DNA of 64,000 nt. Source: Hymenopus coronatus. Taxonomy: Eukaryota > Arthropoda > Insecta > Mantodea > Hymenopodidae. The position numbers and the translations under genes were made by a program. Below the pieces are notes generated by a model. That model saw only the letters and a list, made by a program, of their open reading frames with translations. It did no database searches and was not told where the DNA came from. The stretch is taken from positions 436,022,259 to 436,086,258 of the forward strand of contig CM060900.1 in the NCBI GenBank assembly GCA_030762935.1, written 5' to 3'. The number at the start of each line of letters is the position of its first letter. Position 1 is the stretch's first letter. Shown in pieces: positions 43,698 to 53,715 of the stretch.

Positions 43698-44660
43698 TTA
43701 GATATTAAGGTTCTTTAACATTGGTGTCCATGCTGAACTTAATTGTAGGCCAGAATCGCGATTTAGATTATTTGTTTCAGATGAGATGGCTAAAGCTTCT
43801 TTTACTCTCCTTTCCCAGTAGTTCGAACACTTTGCCACCATCTTAGTGTTGGTAAAGCTAGTTCTGTGGCTCTGTTCTATACAGTGTTCAGCCAGTCCAG
43901 ATTTTTCGGTTGCATAAGCCTTATTGATCTTTGGTGTTCAGAAACGCGTCCTGTTTGGCCAATGTACGCTGCGCTGCATTCGCAAGGAATGTGGTAGACA
44001 CCAGGTACTCTGAGAGCTAAATTATCTTTAACTGGCCTGACCAAATTTTTGATTTTAGGTGGTGGCTTATGGATGTTTTTGACATTATATTTGTAGAGTA
44101 GTCTACTAATCTTTCCCGAAAAATTGCCGGTAAATGGTATATAGGCTATGGCGGCTGGCTTGTCTTTTTGTTGAGTGTTCTTGCTGGGGTTTCTTTTTCG
44201 TCCGGCTCTTTTCAGCGCTGATGTGATGTCCTTGGCTGAATATCCATTTTGTTGGAGTGTGAATTTTAGGTGTTGAAATTCCGTTTGCAGATTATCTGGG
44301 TCTGATACAGAAACTGCTCTATGTGCCAATGTGTTGAGAATGCCCATTCGTTGTGACTTATGGTGGAAGCTGTTTGCGTTGAGATAAAGATCCGTGTGTG
44401 TAGGTTTTCAGTAGATGGCATGACCAAGAGTTCCGTCCACATTTCTGGTAACCAGAATGTCCAGAAATGGGAGGGAAGCATTTTTCTCAACTTCCATTGT
44501 GAACTGTATTTGTGATCTGAGGCTATTTAGGTGTGCAAGAAAATCTGGAAGAGTGTGCAGTCCATGCGGCCAAATTACAAATGTATCATCTACATATCTG
44601 TAAAAATGTGTAGGTTTTAATGGGGCTGTGTTAAGTATTTCATGCTCCAGAAACTCCATA
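43698..44660 (-). pseudogene. PLE RT/GIY-YIG protein fragment, left arm
   Basis: From the loop outward the minus strand encodes MEFLEHEILNTAPLKP, the RT catalytic motif YRYVDDTFVIW, FLDILVTRNVDGTLGHAIY, then an in-frame TGA before KPTHTD. The sequence continues to VPGVYHIPCECSAAYIGQTG (GIY-YIG endonuclease). Here a 15-bp deletion between short acgc repeats removes residues found in the right arm. A later frameshift follows RSIRLMQP. Nothing N-terminal to the YVDD region of the RT is present. Confidence 0.88.
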
Positions 44661-44689
44661 TAGAAGTTGCCATGGGCTCTCCTCTGTCA

Positions 44690-45686
44690 CCAGCTATTGC
44701 CAACTTCTATGGAGTTTCTGGAGCATGAAATACTTAACACAGCCCCATTAAAACCTACACATTTTTACAGATATGTAGATGATACATTTGTAATTTGGCC
44801 GCATGGACTGCACACTCTTCCAGATTTTCTTGCACACCTAAATAGTCTCAGATCACAAATACAGTTCACAATGGAAGTTGAGAAAAATGCTTCCCTCCCA
44901 TTTCTAGACATTCTGGTTACCAGAAAAGTGGACGGAACTCTTGGTCATGCCATCTACTGAAAACCTACACACACGGATCTTTATCTCAACGCAAACAGCT
45001 TCCACCATAAGTCACAACGAATGGGCATTCTCAACACATTGGCACATAGAGCAGTTTCTGTATCAGACCCAGATAATCTGCAAACGGAATTTCAACACCT
45101 AAAATTCACACTCCAACAAAATGGATATTCAGCCAAGGACATCACATCAGCGCTGAAAAGAGCCGGACGAAAAAGAAACCCCAGCAAGAACACTCAACAA
45201 AAAGACAAGCCAGCCGCCATAGCCTATATACCGTTTACCGGCAATTTTTTGGGAAAGATTAGTAGACTACTCTACAAATATAATGTCAAAAACATCCATA
45301 AGCCACCACCTGAAATCAAAAATTTGGTCAGGCCAGTTAAAGATAATTTAGCTCTCAGAGTACCTGGTGTCTACCACATTCCTTGCGAATGCAGTGCAGC
45401 GTACATTGGCCAAACAGGACGCACTATTGCCACACGCGTTTCTGAACACCAAAGATCAATAAGGCTTATGCAACCCGAAAAATCTGGACTGGCTGAACAC
45501 TGTATAGAACAGAGCCACAGAGCTAACTTTACCAACACTAAGATAGTGGCAAAGTGTTCGAACTACTGGGAAAGGAGAGTAAAAGAAGCTTTAGCCATCT
45601 CATCTGAAACAAATAATCTAAATCGCGATTCTGGCCTACAATTAAGTTCAGCATGGACACCAATGTTAAAGAGCCTTAATACCTAA
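44690..45686 (+). pseudogene. PLE RT/GIY-YIG protein fragment, right arm
   Basis: It is the reverse-complement partner of the left arm. It starts slightly further upstream (AMGSPLSPAIANFY), shifts by a small deletion, then gives MEFLEHEIL, YRYVDDTFVIW and FLDILVTRKVDGTLGHAIY with the same in-frame TGA as the left arm. The second part (45021-45686) is open: GVYHIPCECSAAYIGQTGRT, TRVSEHQRS, CSNYWERRVKEALAISSE, stop at 45684. The shared TGA means both arms come from one already-defective template. Confidence 0.9.
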
Positions 45687-45903
45687 TCCTCTACTTGCAG
45701 TCTTCCAAGACTTATTTTCTAGCAGGTGCGTGCTCAAACACAAAATATTAGACGAATAACTGCTATAAATAGTTTTCTACGAAGTCCGTGCCCATGTCTC
45801 AGTCATCTTAAATACCAGGCCATAATATCACGCGAACCAATCAGATGTTAGCTTCATCCCAGCTCTTATAAATACCAGTCTCCGCAAGCTCAAACCATCA
45901 GTT

Positions 45904-45946
45904 CACCCTGAAGACGAGGAAGATGCACTTCTTCGAAACGTTGGTG
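45904..45946 (+). ncRNA. minimal hammerhead ribozyme motif, PLE foldback 2 right arm
   Basis: Stem I is CACC (45904-45907) with GGUG (45943-45946). The core CUGAAGA is at 45908-45914 (CUGANGA consensus). One unpaired C is followed by stem II GAGGAAG / CUUCUUC (45916-45922 and 45928-45934, one G-U pair) with loop AUGCA. GAAA follows at 45935-45938. Stem III is only A-C / G-U (45938-45941) with no loop, so it would form only between two molecules. The cleavable base is U45942. Minimal hammerheads with tiny stem III that act as dimers are known in PLE terminal repeats. The extra C is the only departure from the canonical core. Confidence 0.78.
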
Positions 45947-45990
45947 TCAAGCCAAGTGTTTACCTGGCTAGAAGCCCGAGAAGATTTTGA

Positions 45991-46002
45991 ATTATTCTCT
46001 AT
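45991..46002 (+). repeat. target-site duplication of PLE foldback 2, right
   Basis: ATTATTCTCTAT, identical to 43350-43361. Its first three bases also fit the arm end. Confidence 0.85.
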
Positions 46003-46111
46003 TTTTAGAAAATGTTGGTTACCCATTTTTCTGGGCATGTCTTCATATATATAGATATTGCAAAATATCAGTTGAATTTAATTACTTTACTATTACAGTA
46101 TTCATGCTTAC

Positions 46112-46297
46112 TTGTCATATGGTTTGCAGCCCCACATGTGTGCAGCACTATTCACCAGCCATGTCATGTTGAGTGTAAATGCATAGAGGAACATGGCAAC
46201 CACAAACCAAGCATTCGTATAGCTTTCACCCCAGCAGTAAACTGGAATGAGTGTTGGCATCACAAAACAGAATAGAGGCATCAGGATCAGATAGTAC
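46112..46297 (-). CDS. acyl-CoA delta-9/delta-11 desaturase, penultimate coding exon
   Basis: The 186-bp exon is bracketed by an acceptor (cctttcag/G) at 46297 and a donor (AA/gtaag) at 46111. It encodes YYLILMPLFCFVMPTLIPVY, then CWGESYTNAWFVVAMFLYAF and TLNMTWLVNSAAHMWGCKPY ending in DK. This is the second membrane-spanning region and the conserved NSAAH..G..PYD segment of animal desaturases. The frame is intact, and the two phase-2 split codons agree with the last exon. The upstream exons, which should encode the HRLW.H and HHK histidine boxes, were not seen between 46298 and 64000, so another long intron is likely. Confidence 0.95.
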
Positions 46298-48200
46298 CTG
46301 AAAGGATGAAAGAATATATTTAATGATTATTGAATCCTGGTTGTAAAGAGGTGATTTATATTTTGCTTGAGAAGTGTTATGACAGAACAAGTATACACAA
46401 CAATATCAGCTTCATGGAGTTAAAGGTATAGCTGTAAAAGACAATGACGATGATAATTTAAGTGGTGAGGAGAATGAATGGTAGAATGGACGTTAAGAGG
46501 TTGTAATGAAATTTGGAGTCAATACTTTGGAATGGTTTTTTTTAAACACCTACACATGCATGAAAAAAACTACATGACAACTGCTCAATCAATTTAGCTG
46601 TTAGTAATGATGATGGATGATGATGCATTGGTTGGACAGTGGGTACAGAAAACTGTAGGAACAGGTGAGGAATTTGGGTAAACATTACAGGGCTCAATTC
46701 TCGAGGAAAGCTAAGACAGAATATTTAGCAGGATATTTTATATTTTAATTGTCTGTCATGCCATTCATATAAATTTTTTGAAAGATATATATATATATAA
46801 ACAAACAATAATCTTATGAACATAATCTGAACAAATTTGTAATTGAAGATTTAATTCTCCTGGCAGAGAATTTAATCAAGAGATTAAAACTTACCAGTTA
46901 GTTCCAATAAGCTCTGTCAGCACTCGAGTACAGAATTACCACTTTCTTTAATAATGCAAACAAAAGATATGATTCAAGACACCATACTGGCATTGGTTAT
47001 TTATAAAATGTAACATATGTTCTGTATTTGTATGAAACGAGGTTTATCTAATGAATTCATATTTTGAGTTTGCATTTATCAGGGCTATTCAATGAATAGA
47101 TTATAATAAAGTAGCTAATTAATAGGTGTTAATGTTAAACAGAGCACTAAATCAGATATTTTAAATATCAGCTCTGTGTAAAGTTCCACAGAAGGTACGC
47201 TGTTTAAAAACAAATTACTATTTTATGTAAAAGAGAATATGCACAAACTAAGAAAAATTAAAATCTGATAATGAGTGACTATTAGTGACCACAAAAACAC
47301 AATGAATGATGGAAACAAACAAAATGAAGAGTTCCAAGGAAAACAGCTGGAAAGACATTATATGACTGAATAAGAAATAAAGCTATTAAGATATGCATAA
47401 GACTCAGCCAGTGACAGAATGAATTGCCAGAAGGAAGAAACAATGGAATGTATGCCTATCCAGGATGTTGGAGGAAAGAATTGCATGAATGCTAAGGGAC
47501 AACACTTTAGAGGAAAAGAAGTCCAGGATAGCCGAAGAGAAGATGGGAGAAGGCTTGAACCCATTGAACAGGCAAGAGCACCTAATACACGGAGCACAAG
47601 AACAATTATACACAACTAGAAATGATTCCAAGTACCTAATTCATCGCTAATAGGTAATTATACATATAATTTGATGGCTTATGTGACTCATTGTCAGCAT
47701 TCTCAAACTAATGCAGCTTCTTCTCAGTGGTGTTTAAAGGTGTTGGTTTTGAATGATTGGTAGGGATGGGAAAATGTTGTTTAAATGAAAAGACTAAAAT
47801 TATATTAACATCATTAAAACATAGTAGATATATTTCCGGCATCCAAAAATCGCAGAATTTGCCAATTTTAAATTGTGAAATAATGTAAAAATTGGGTTTT
47901 ATACAAAATACTGTACTTGGCACATTTTCGAACAATATGATTTATCCAGGTAAAAAATGACAAAGTTTACCAACATGATGGCACTGATATAGTACTACAA
48001 ATACTTTCCAGCAGAATAAGTACTGTATTTATCGGATACAAGACAATGTCTTTTCCAAATGTTTAGAAGTGAGTATCATATACGCTTTCTGAATAGCATG
48101 CAGCAAAAAGCAAGTTTCAAATTTTGCGGGTACAGTAGTGGCGAACCCTGGGGGAAATGGTAATGCTTACCACCAAGGTCATAACCAATGTGGCAGATTT
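46298..48200. other. probable desaturase intron, non-coding
   Basis: AT-rich sequence with no recognised exon, RNA gene or transposon. A TA dinucleotide run lies near 46788-46799. The plus-strand frame at 47419-47619 has no recognisable domain. Confidence 0.5.
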
Positions 48201-48229
48201 TGTGCCTTCATTTCACTTTTAATAGTCTT

Positions 48230-49045
48230 ATAAGCATTCTCATTATTAAAAACATTTCTCTCCGAGACTGTATAAGCTTTCTTATTATTAAAAACATTTC
48301 TCTCTGAGACTGTAATAAAAATAGAGGTGTCTCTTTCACATCAGTGGTTGTTAGCTCCACATTTCCTTCCTCCTGCATCAAATATATTTCCATTCGCCCC
48401 TCTGTTTCTCTATACTACTAACAATGTGAATTTATTTGCAAATTCAAATTATGTAAAACTACAGTAATGCTTATTACAACATTGTGTTATATTCAGTTGT
48501 ATTGTCTAAACAGAAAATTATATTCGTCGTCATTACAGCTAAGCCATCACAATCATGCACGGACATAGCAGTACATTTCCATTATTCTCCATCTTTCTCC
48601 TGCTCACAATGCAAGTTTTTTTTTTTTCCCCTTCAGTGATGCATTATATTTGATTTGCTGACTAAATAGAAAATTGTATCCATCATCAGAACAGATATGC
48701 CACTGCTGCTGTGGTCACATTCTCCCACTGCACACTTACCATACATTTCTGACTTCCCTCTCTGCCTTTCTACTGCACAAAATGTGAACTTCCTCTCTGC
48801 CTTTCTACTGCACAAAATGTGAACTTCTGTACAAATTTGAATGATTAAGTTGGGTAAAACGTTTTACAAATGGTGTGCTATATCAGATATGTCCATTTCA
48901 TTGTAACAGTGTTGCACTGCTGCTGCTGCCATTGCCATTACCTCTGATCACATAAACAGGTACCAGTATATAATTTCCATTCTCCCTCTTCTGTACCCAC
49001 ATGTGAATTTCTGTACAAATTCCAATTAAGTAAAATAAGAAAAAA
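48230..49045. repeat. diverged tandem repeats with two recent local duplications
   Basis: Phrases of the form acatttccatt..ctc, then a pyrimidine-rich run, caatgtgaa.tt, .tacaaatt.aaatt and a.gtaaaac recur near 48370, 48580, 48735 and 48975. They suggest four imperfect units of roughly 170-240 bp. Inside the block there are two sharper direct duplications. One is about 46 bp (cattattaaaaacatttctc at 48241 and again near 48287). The other is about 37 bp (cctctctgcctttctactgc near 48756 and 48793). Confidence 0.55.
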
Positions 49046-49129
49046 ATACTTAATCATTTTAATTGTCCCTTAGTTTGTTCAAGTATACAACAAAAGTTAT
49101 CTTGTTTTAAAGATTCTTTACAACATGTA

Positions 49130-50150
49130 CCACGAAATGGCGAGAAAATGTTCTGCGTTGGTTTACCTCAACGAATCGAAGGTCTGACCTCAACTATTAT
49201 TTGACAATGGTCTGCTGAGAAGAAGAATGTTGTGCTCTGAATGCAATGCTATCTTGCACCCCATTAAGAGAGGGGACTGTATTTATACCGAGTTTTACTG
49301 CAGGCAGAAGAATGTTAAAGTAGAGCCATACTCTTGTGACTTTTTTACAATAAATAATAAGTCACTTTATTATTCTCATTATTTTTATATTATAATTTTA
49401 TTTTAGAACTGGACATAAAAAAGTCGCACAAACGTGTGAGCAAAGGAAGATGGTTCAAGCGGGCAAAGCTATTACCTGAGCAAATTCATTTCCTCATACA
49501 CTGGTTTGCATTAAAGTAGTCATGTGGGGTGACAATAATGGAGTGTTTGGATGGAGACCAATGTGTGTGAGTTCGCGGACAGTATCTGATTGGTTTGGTT
49601 ACTGCTATGAAGTGTGCATGGTCTCTAAGAATATCAAATACACTCCGAGAGGGAAACTTGGAGGTCCTGGCCACATCATTCAAATTGACGAATGTAAAAT
49701 AGGACAACGTAAATTTCATTGGGGGCACATTGTAGAGGGAAATTGCGACCTTGGGATGATAGATGTGGAAACAAATGAGATGACGATATGTCCAAATAAT
49801 AATAGGGATGCAAACGTGCTCTACAATTTAACTGAAAGCATGTAGAGTTCACCAACACAATACATATGGATGCCTGGAGGGGCTACTATTGGTTGATGGC
49901 TGGAGGATTTGCTGCCACCTGGCTGTAAATCATTCTGTGTATTTTGTAGATTTACTGACAAATGTGCACACCAATAATATTGAATCCTGCTGGCGAGTTC
50001 TACAGCATCACCTATCCAGGGGCAGCATTTGACACCAACATTTAGATGCTCACATTTGTCAACATTTGTGGCATATCGCCACCAAAAATCACTTAGCAGA
50101 CCCTTTACAGGAACTTGAAGACATTAGGCAGCTGTACCTTGTGGTGTAGA
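49130..50150 (+). pseudogene. Merlin-type (ISXO2-like) DDE transposase pseudogene
   Basis: Merlin elements encode a transposase related to bacterial IS1016/ISXO2. Segments in order are SECNAILHPIKRGD (Cys-pair zinc-binding start), LPEQIHFLIHWFALK, SSRTVSDWFGYCYEVC, GGPGHIIQIDECKIGQRK (first catalytic Asp, consensus GG.G..VEIDES.F), RKFHWGHIVEG, NHSVYFVDLLTNVHT and NNIESCWRVLQHHLS (last catalytic Glu region, consensus NT.E..W...K). All lie in the right order but in several frames, with stops. No inverted repeats were assigned. Confidence 0.82.
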
Positions 50151-51524
50151 GATTAGGTTTAGGCTAGGCCTTAGTTAACGAGTGACTAAAGTGTTAGTGT
50201 ACGTAGCTAGAAATTTAGAGACAAACAGTGTACATGGTTATATAGTTAGTGCAATAACAAGTCTTCGTAATTTGGTGACAAATTGTATAGCTAGTGTAAT
50301 TACCTTAAGTTATGCATTAAAAATGGATGATATGGCTGCACTGCAATTCTTCAGAATGGCTACCTGTGCTGTAAGTAAATAAAGAATTTTAAACCCTAAG
50401 TTACGTTAAGAAAATGTTTTCCTGAACGAGAGCATAGTAAAAACTGATTTGCAAACCATATTACATAAAAAAATGGAAAGATAAACTTCAAACAAATTTT
50501 CTGCTCACGTGAAAATCCCATATCACATATTAGAAAGAAGAGCCCTTCTTTTTATATGCATGCTATACTTAATTCCAAAACTTAGTTCTGAAAATTGGGG
50601 GTCATCTTGCATTTCATGCCATTTTATATTTGGATAAATTATGTATTCATCAGATGGCTGGCTAATTTGAAACATAGGTATATTGTGCAATTTCCTCATT
50701 GGCCTTTTCAATGTTGCTCCATATTTAGCAACATGTTGCTAAGGTATTTTGAACTAGTCCCAGTGCCAAGTTTTGTAAAATTTGATTTGCAGTTTTTTAA
50801 CTTTTTGATATTTCTCTTTTAAGTTTAATAATTCGACTTAAGTCTGGGTGTGAAAAGACTTGGAGATCCAGTCCATAACAGGGTGGTCTAATGATGTATA
50901 CCTACATAAAATATTAGCCAATGATGATTCCCACAGATTAATCATCCAAGGTGATGACACACAATTGGAGATGAGAATTCAGTGCCTAGTGTACTCCAAT
51001 TTTGGCCTTGCATCTCCATCAATGTCGATATACGGGCACAACAAAAAATTATTGAATATTGGAAAGAGGAGATGTTCAAAAAAAGCTGCTGAACATATCT
51101 TTTAATCTTAAGAACACTGTGTTAAATGCTGTAAATGAAGGTGGTGTGAACACTGTCAACTGCTGCTTCTAGAATGCGGTCACAATTCTGAAAGCTGCAA
51201 GATGCATCAAGTTACAACTTTCAATTGAGAAGGTTGACATTGTGAAATGCCTACAGGCAATGAAATTAGATAACTCTGAATTTGCAGCTGCAGCACTACA
51301 AGCAGTATAGATTCTGTGTTCTGTGGAAGCGAACTCCAGCAAGCTAAATTGAACAAATGAAGAAATAAATAAAGGGGGAGAAAAATCTGTAGATTACCTT
51401 GAGCTGGTTTTGCATGTGCTTTGAAGTGCTGAGGAGAATTCACATTAAGGTATGAGACAATGGTCATAGATAATTGTAATTACATCTCATCTTTGGTTTT
51501 CCACATCAACTATAAATTAAATTG
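50151..51524. other. non-coding stretch, possibly containing an unidentified pseudogene
   Basis: From 50860 to 51330 the composition is less AT-rich and short plausible peptides appear (LILCSVEANSSKLN, VKCLQAMKLDNSEFAAAALQ). I could not assign them to a family, although the last piece faintly resembles the C-terminal linker of Tigger-like transposases. The rest has no features. Confidence 0.35.
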
Positions 51525-51588
51525 AAATTTAGTTGAGTCGATTTTGTAACACTACATCACTTACTTTTTTTATTTCGGAAAACATGTT

Positions 51589-52845
51589 TCAGAAGCCATG
51601 TGCTTCCATTGTCAATTCCTTTGGTCGACTGCCGGCATCGCTTGCTGTGGTGGTTGTCTCTGTCCCTGGTGGTGGTTTGATGAACCTCTGAATGAGTAGA
51701 TCGCCTGGCGGGATTTCAAAATTGAAAACACGGTTCTTGTTTTTCCAAATATATATGTTTTCCCAAACTTTTAATTCTGTCTTCCTTGTGATGTTTTTGA
51801 GGATTTTTGGGCTTCTATTTATGGTGTGTTTCTCTTTCCAAAAATGCCAAGCTACTGCAGATTTGTCTTCTTGTTTGAGTTTAATATTTCTGTGGTGTTC
51901 TTTTGCTCTTGTTTCTATATTTCTTTTTGTTTGGCCGATGTAGATTTTTTCACAGTCATTACAGATGAACTGATATATTCCTGGTTTGTTTTCTTGTGGG
52001 ATATCATCTTTTAATTTTGAATTTAAAATGTTTTTTATAGAGTAATTGTTTTTAGGGGCTACAATTATGTTATGTCGTTTGAAGATCCTCTGGAATTTGT
52101 AGAAAGTTGTATGGTGGTATGTAAACTTCTTGTAGATCTTGTTTTCTTTCTGGTTTTGAGTGAGTGTGCTGACATCTTTAATTCTCTTTCTATTTTTGGC
52201 CTTATTAACTTTTTTGTGTACCAGTTATGCCCGAAATCCATTCTCTCTAGCTATGTCCAATATTTTAGTAAGTTCACATTGGTATTCTGTTTTGCCCATT
52301 GGTACATTTACCAATCTGTGTGTAAGGCTGTTGAGTAAAGCATGCTGATGGGGAATGGGATTGTAACTCTTTTGTTTTATATAGCTGTTGGTGTGGGTAG
52401 GTTTTCTGTAGATGCCAAATGTAAGGTGATTATTAGTTTTGATGATTTTTAGGTCGAAGAATGGTAGTTGTCCATCACATTCCTTCTCCATTGTGAACTT
52501 TATAGACTTTTCTTGCATATTTAGGAGTTTTAGTGCATCTTCTAGGTGTCTTTCTGGGACTATTGCAAAGATGTCGTCTACATAGCGGTACCATATTTTG
52601 AACATCCAGGGAATGCCTTTTTAATCCTAGTTTCCATAGTGCTCATGAAGAGATCTGCTAATATTGGTGACAGCGGGCTGCCCATAGCTAAACCAGATGT
52701 TTGTTTGTAATATTTCCCGTTAAATGTGAAAAAATTTTGATCTATGCACAGATTCGTTAATATGATGTATTCTCGGACTTTTTCTGTTGTTTTCCCTATT
52801 GCAAGTAACCAGTTACCTACAGAAAGCATACAATCCCACATCAAA
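51589..52845 (-). pseudogene. PLE RT/GIY-YIG protein fragment, left copy
   Basis: Minus strand from the centre: FLMWDCMLSVGNW, REYIILTNLCIDQNFFTFNG, KYYKQTSGLAMGSPLSPILA (RT motif), LFMSTMETRIKKAFPGC, then a frameshift into MFKIWYRYVDDIFAIVPERH (catalytic YVDD), PFFDLKIIKTNNHLTFGIYR, and another shift into the GIY-YIG endonuclease down to the stop at 51589. It is longer than the right copy by about 500 bp. At least two frameshifts disable it. Confidence 0.85.
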
Positions 52846-52892
52846 AACTGCCATGTGCTTCCATTGTTAATTCCTTTGGTCGACTGCCGGCA

Positions 52893-53651
52893 CAGCATGC
52901 TTTACTCAACAGCCTTACACACAGATTGGTAAATGTACCAATGGGAAAAACAGAATACCAATGTGAACTTACTAAAATATTGGACATAGCTACAGAGAAG
53001 GGATTTCGGGCAGAACTGGTGTACAAAAAAGTTAATAAAGCCAAAAATAAAAAGAGAATTAAAGAAGTCAGCACACTCACTCAAAACCAGAAAGAAAACA
53101 AGATCTACAAGAAGTTTACATACCACCCTACAACTTTCTACAAATTCCAGAGGATCTTCAAACGACATATCATCATTCTAGCCCCTAAAAACAATTACTC
53201 TTTAAAAAACATTTTAAATTCTAAATTAAAAGATGATATCCCACAAGAAAACAAACCAGGAATATATCAGTTCAGCTGTAATGACTGTGAAAAAATCTAC
53301 ATCGGCCAAACAAAAAGAAATATAAAAACCAGGGCAAAAGAACATCACAGAAATATTAAACTCAAACAAGAAGAAAAATCTGCAGTAGCTTGGCATTTTT
53401 GGAAAGAGAAACACACTATAAATAGAAGCCCAAAAATCCTCAAAAACATCACAAGGAAGACAGAATTAAAAGTTTGGGAAAACATATATATTTGGAAAAA
53501 CAAGAACAGGGTTTTCAATTTTGAAATCCCGCCAGGCGATCTTCTCATTCAGAGGTTCATCAAACCACCACCAGGGACAGAGACAACCACCACAGCAAGC
53601 AATGCCGGCAGTCGACCAAAGGAATTGACAATGGAAGCACATGGCTTCTGA
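52893..53651 (+). pseudogene. PLE GIY-YIG protein fragment, right copy
   Basis: An open frame from 52926 covers the region after the RT and the endonuclease: VPMGKTEYQCELTKILDIAT, FTYHPTTFYKFQRIFKRHII, KPGIYQFSCNDCEKIYIGQT (GIY-YIG with Cys pair), RAKEHHRNIK, ELKVWENIYIWK, stop at 53649. It has no RT catalytic domain. Just before the stop and beyond, GGAAGCACATGGCTTC forms a stem followed by TGAAAC, in the same place as the hammerhead region of foldback 2 but without a good CUGANGA core. Confidence 0.87.
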
Positions 53652-53715
53652 AACATGTTTTCCGAAATAAAAAAGTAAGTGATGTAGTGTTACAAAATCG
53701 ACTCAACTAAATTTT

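Larger units (their letters stand above)
43362..45990. mobile_element. Penelope-like element foldback 2 (RT plus GIY-YIG)
   Basis: Two arms of about 1.28 kb (43391-44662 and about 44710-45993) face head to head across a loop of about 48 bp. The loop holds 30 bases that belong to the reading frame of the right copy (GSPLSPAIA, an RT motif), bordered by agaagttg and caacttct. The left end carries 29 extra bases (43362-43390) absent from the right. A 12-bp duplication flanks the pair. The arms differ by several substitutions and small deletions, so this insertion is older than foldback 1. It lies just downstream (in gene direction) of the desaturase penultimate exon. Confidence 0.92.
29889..46111 (-). 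other. desaturase phase-2 intron filled with nested transposons
   Basis: The donor AA/gtaag at 46111 and the acceptor taaag/G at 29888 join in frame as AA+G (Lys). The intron is about 16.2 kb. It contains an AAT microsatellite, a hAT-like fossil with an intact mariner and a foldback SINE inside it, LINE scraps, a pogo-type element with a PLE foldback inside it, a Cys-rich pseudogene and a second PLE foldback. Splicing must bypass more than one kilobase-scale palindrome. Confidence 0.88.
51525..53715. mobile_element. Penelope-like element foldback 3 with a large loop
   Basis: The arms are 51525-52346 and 52894-53715, reverse complements with scattered differences. The loop (52347-52893) belongs to the left (minus) copy. 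It carries upstream RT sequence and then, at 52850-52890, an extra piece of the element's own 3' region (tgccggcagtcgaccaaagg on the minus strand), like the terminal repeat placed at the 5' end of many PLEs. Both outer ends are element 3' ends. A clear target-site duplication was not resolved; aaattaaattg and attttaattg are similar but not identical. The PLE family differs from foldbacks 1 and 2. Confidence 0.85.

Noticed and set aside
47419..47619. 66-codon plus-strand frame as a possible small gene
   Set aside because: No homology recognised, no splice or promoter context, and overlapping frames of similar length on the other strand.
51692..52348. Membrane-protein-like plus-strand frames rich in Phe, Leu and Val
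   Set aside because: They are antisense to the PLE endonuclease coding sequence, and their mirror images occur on the other arm.
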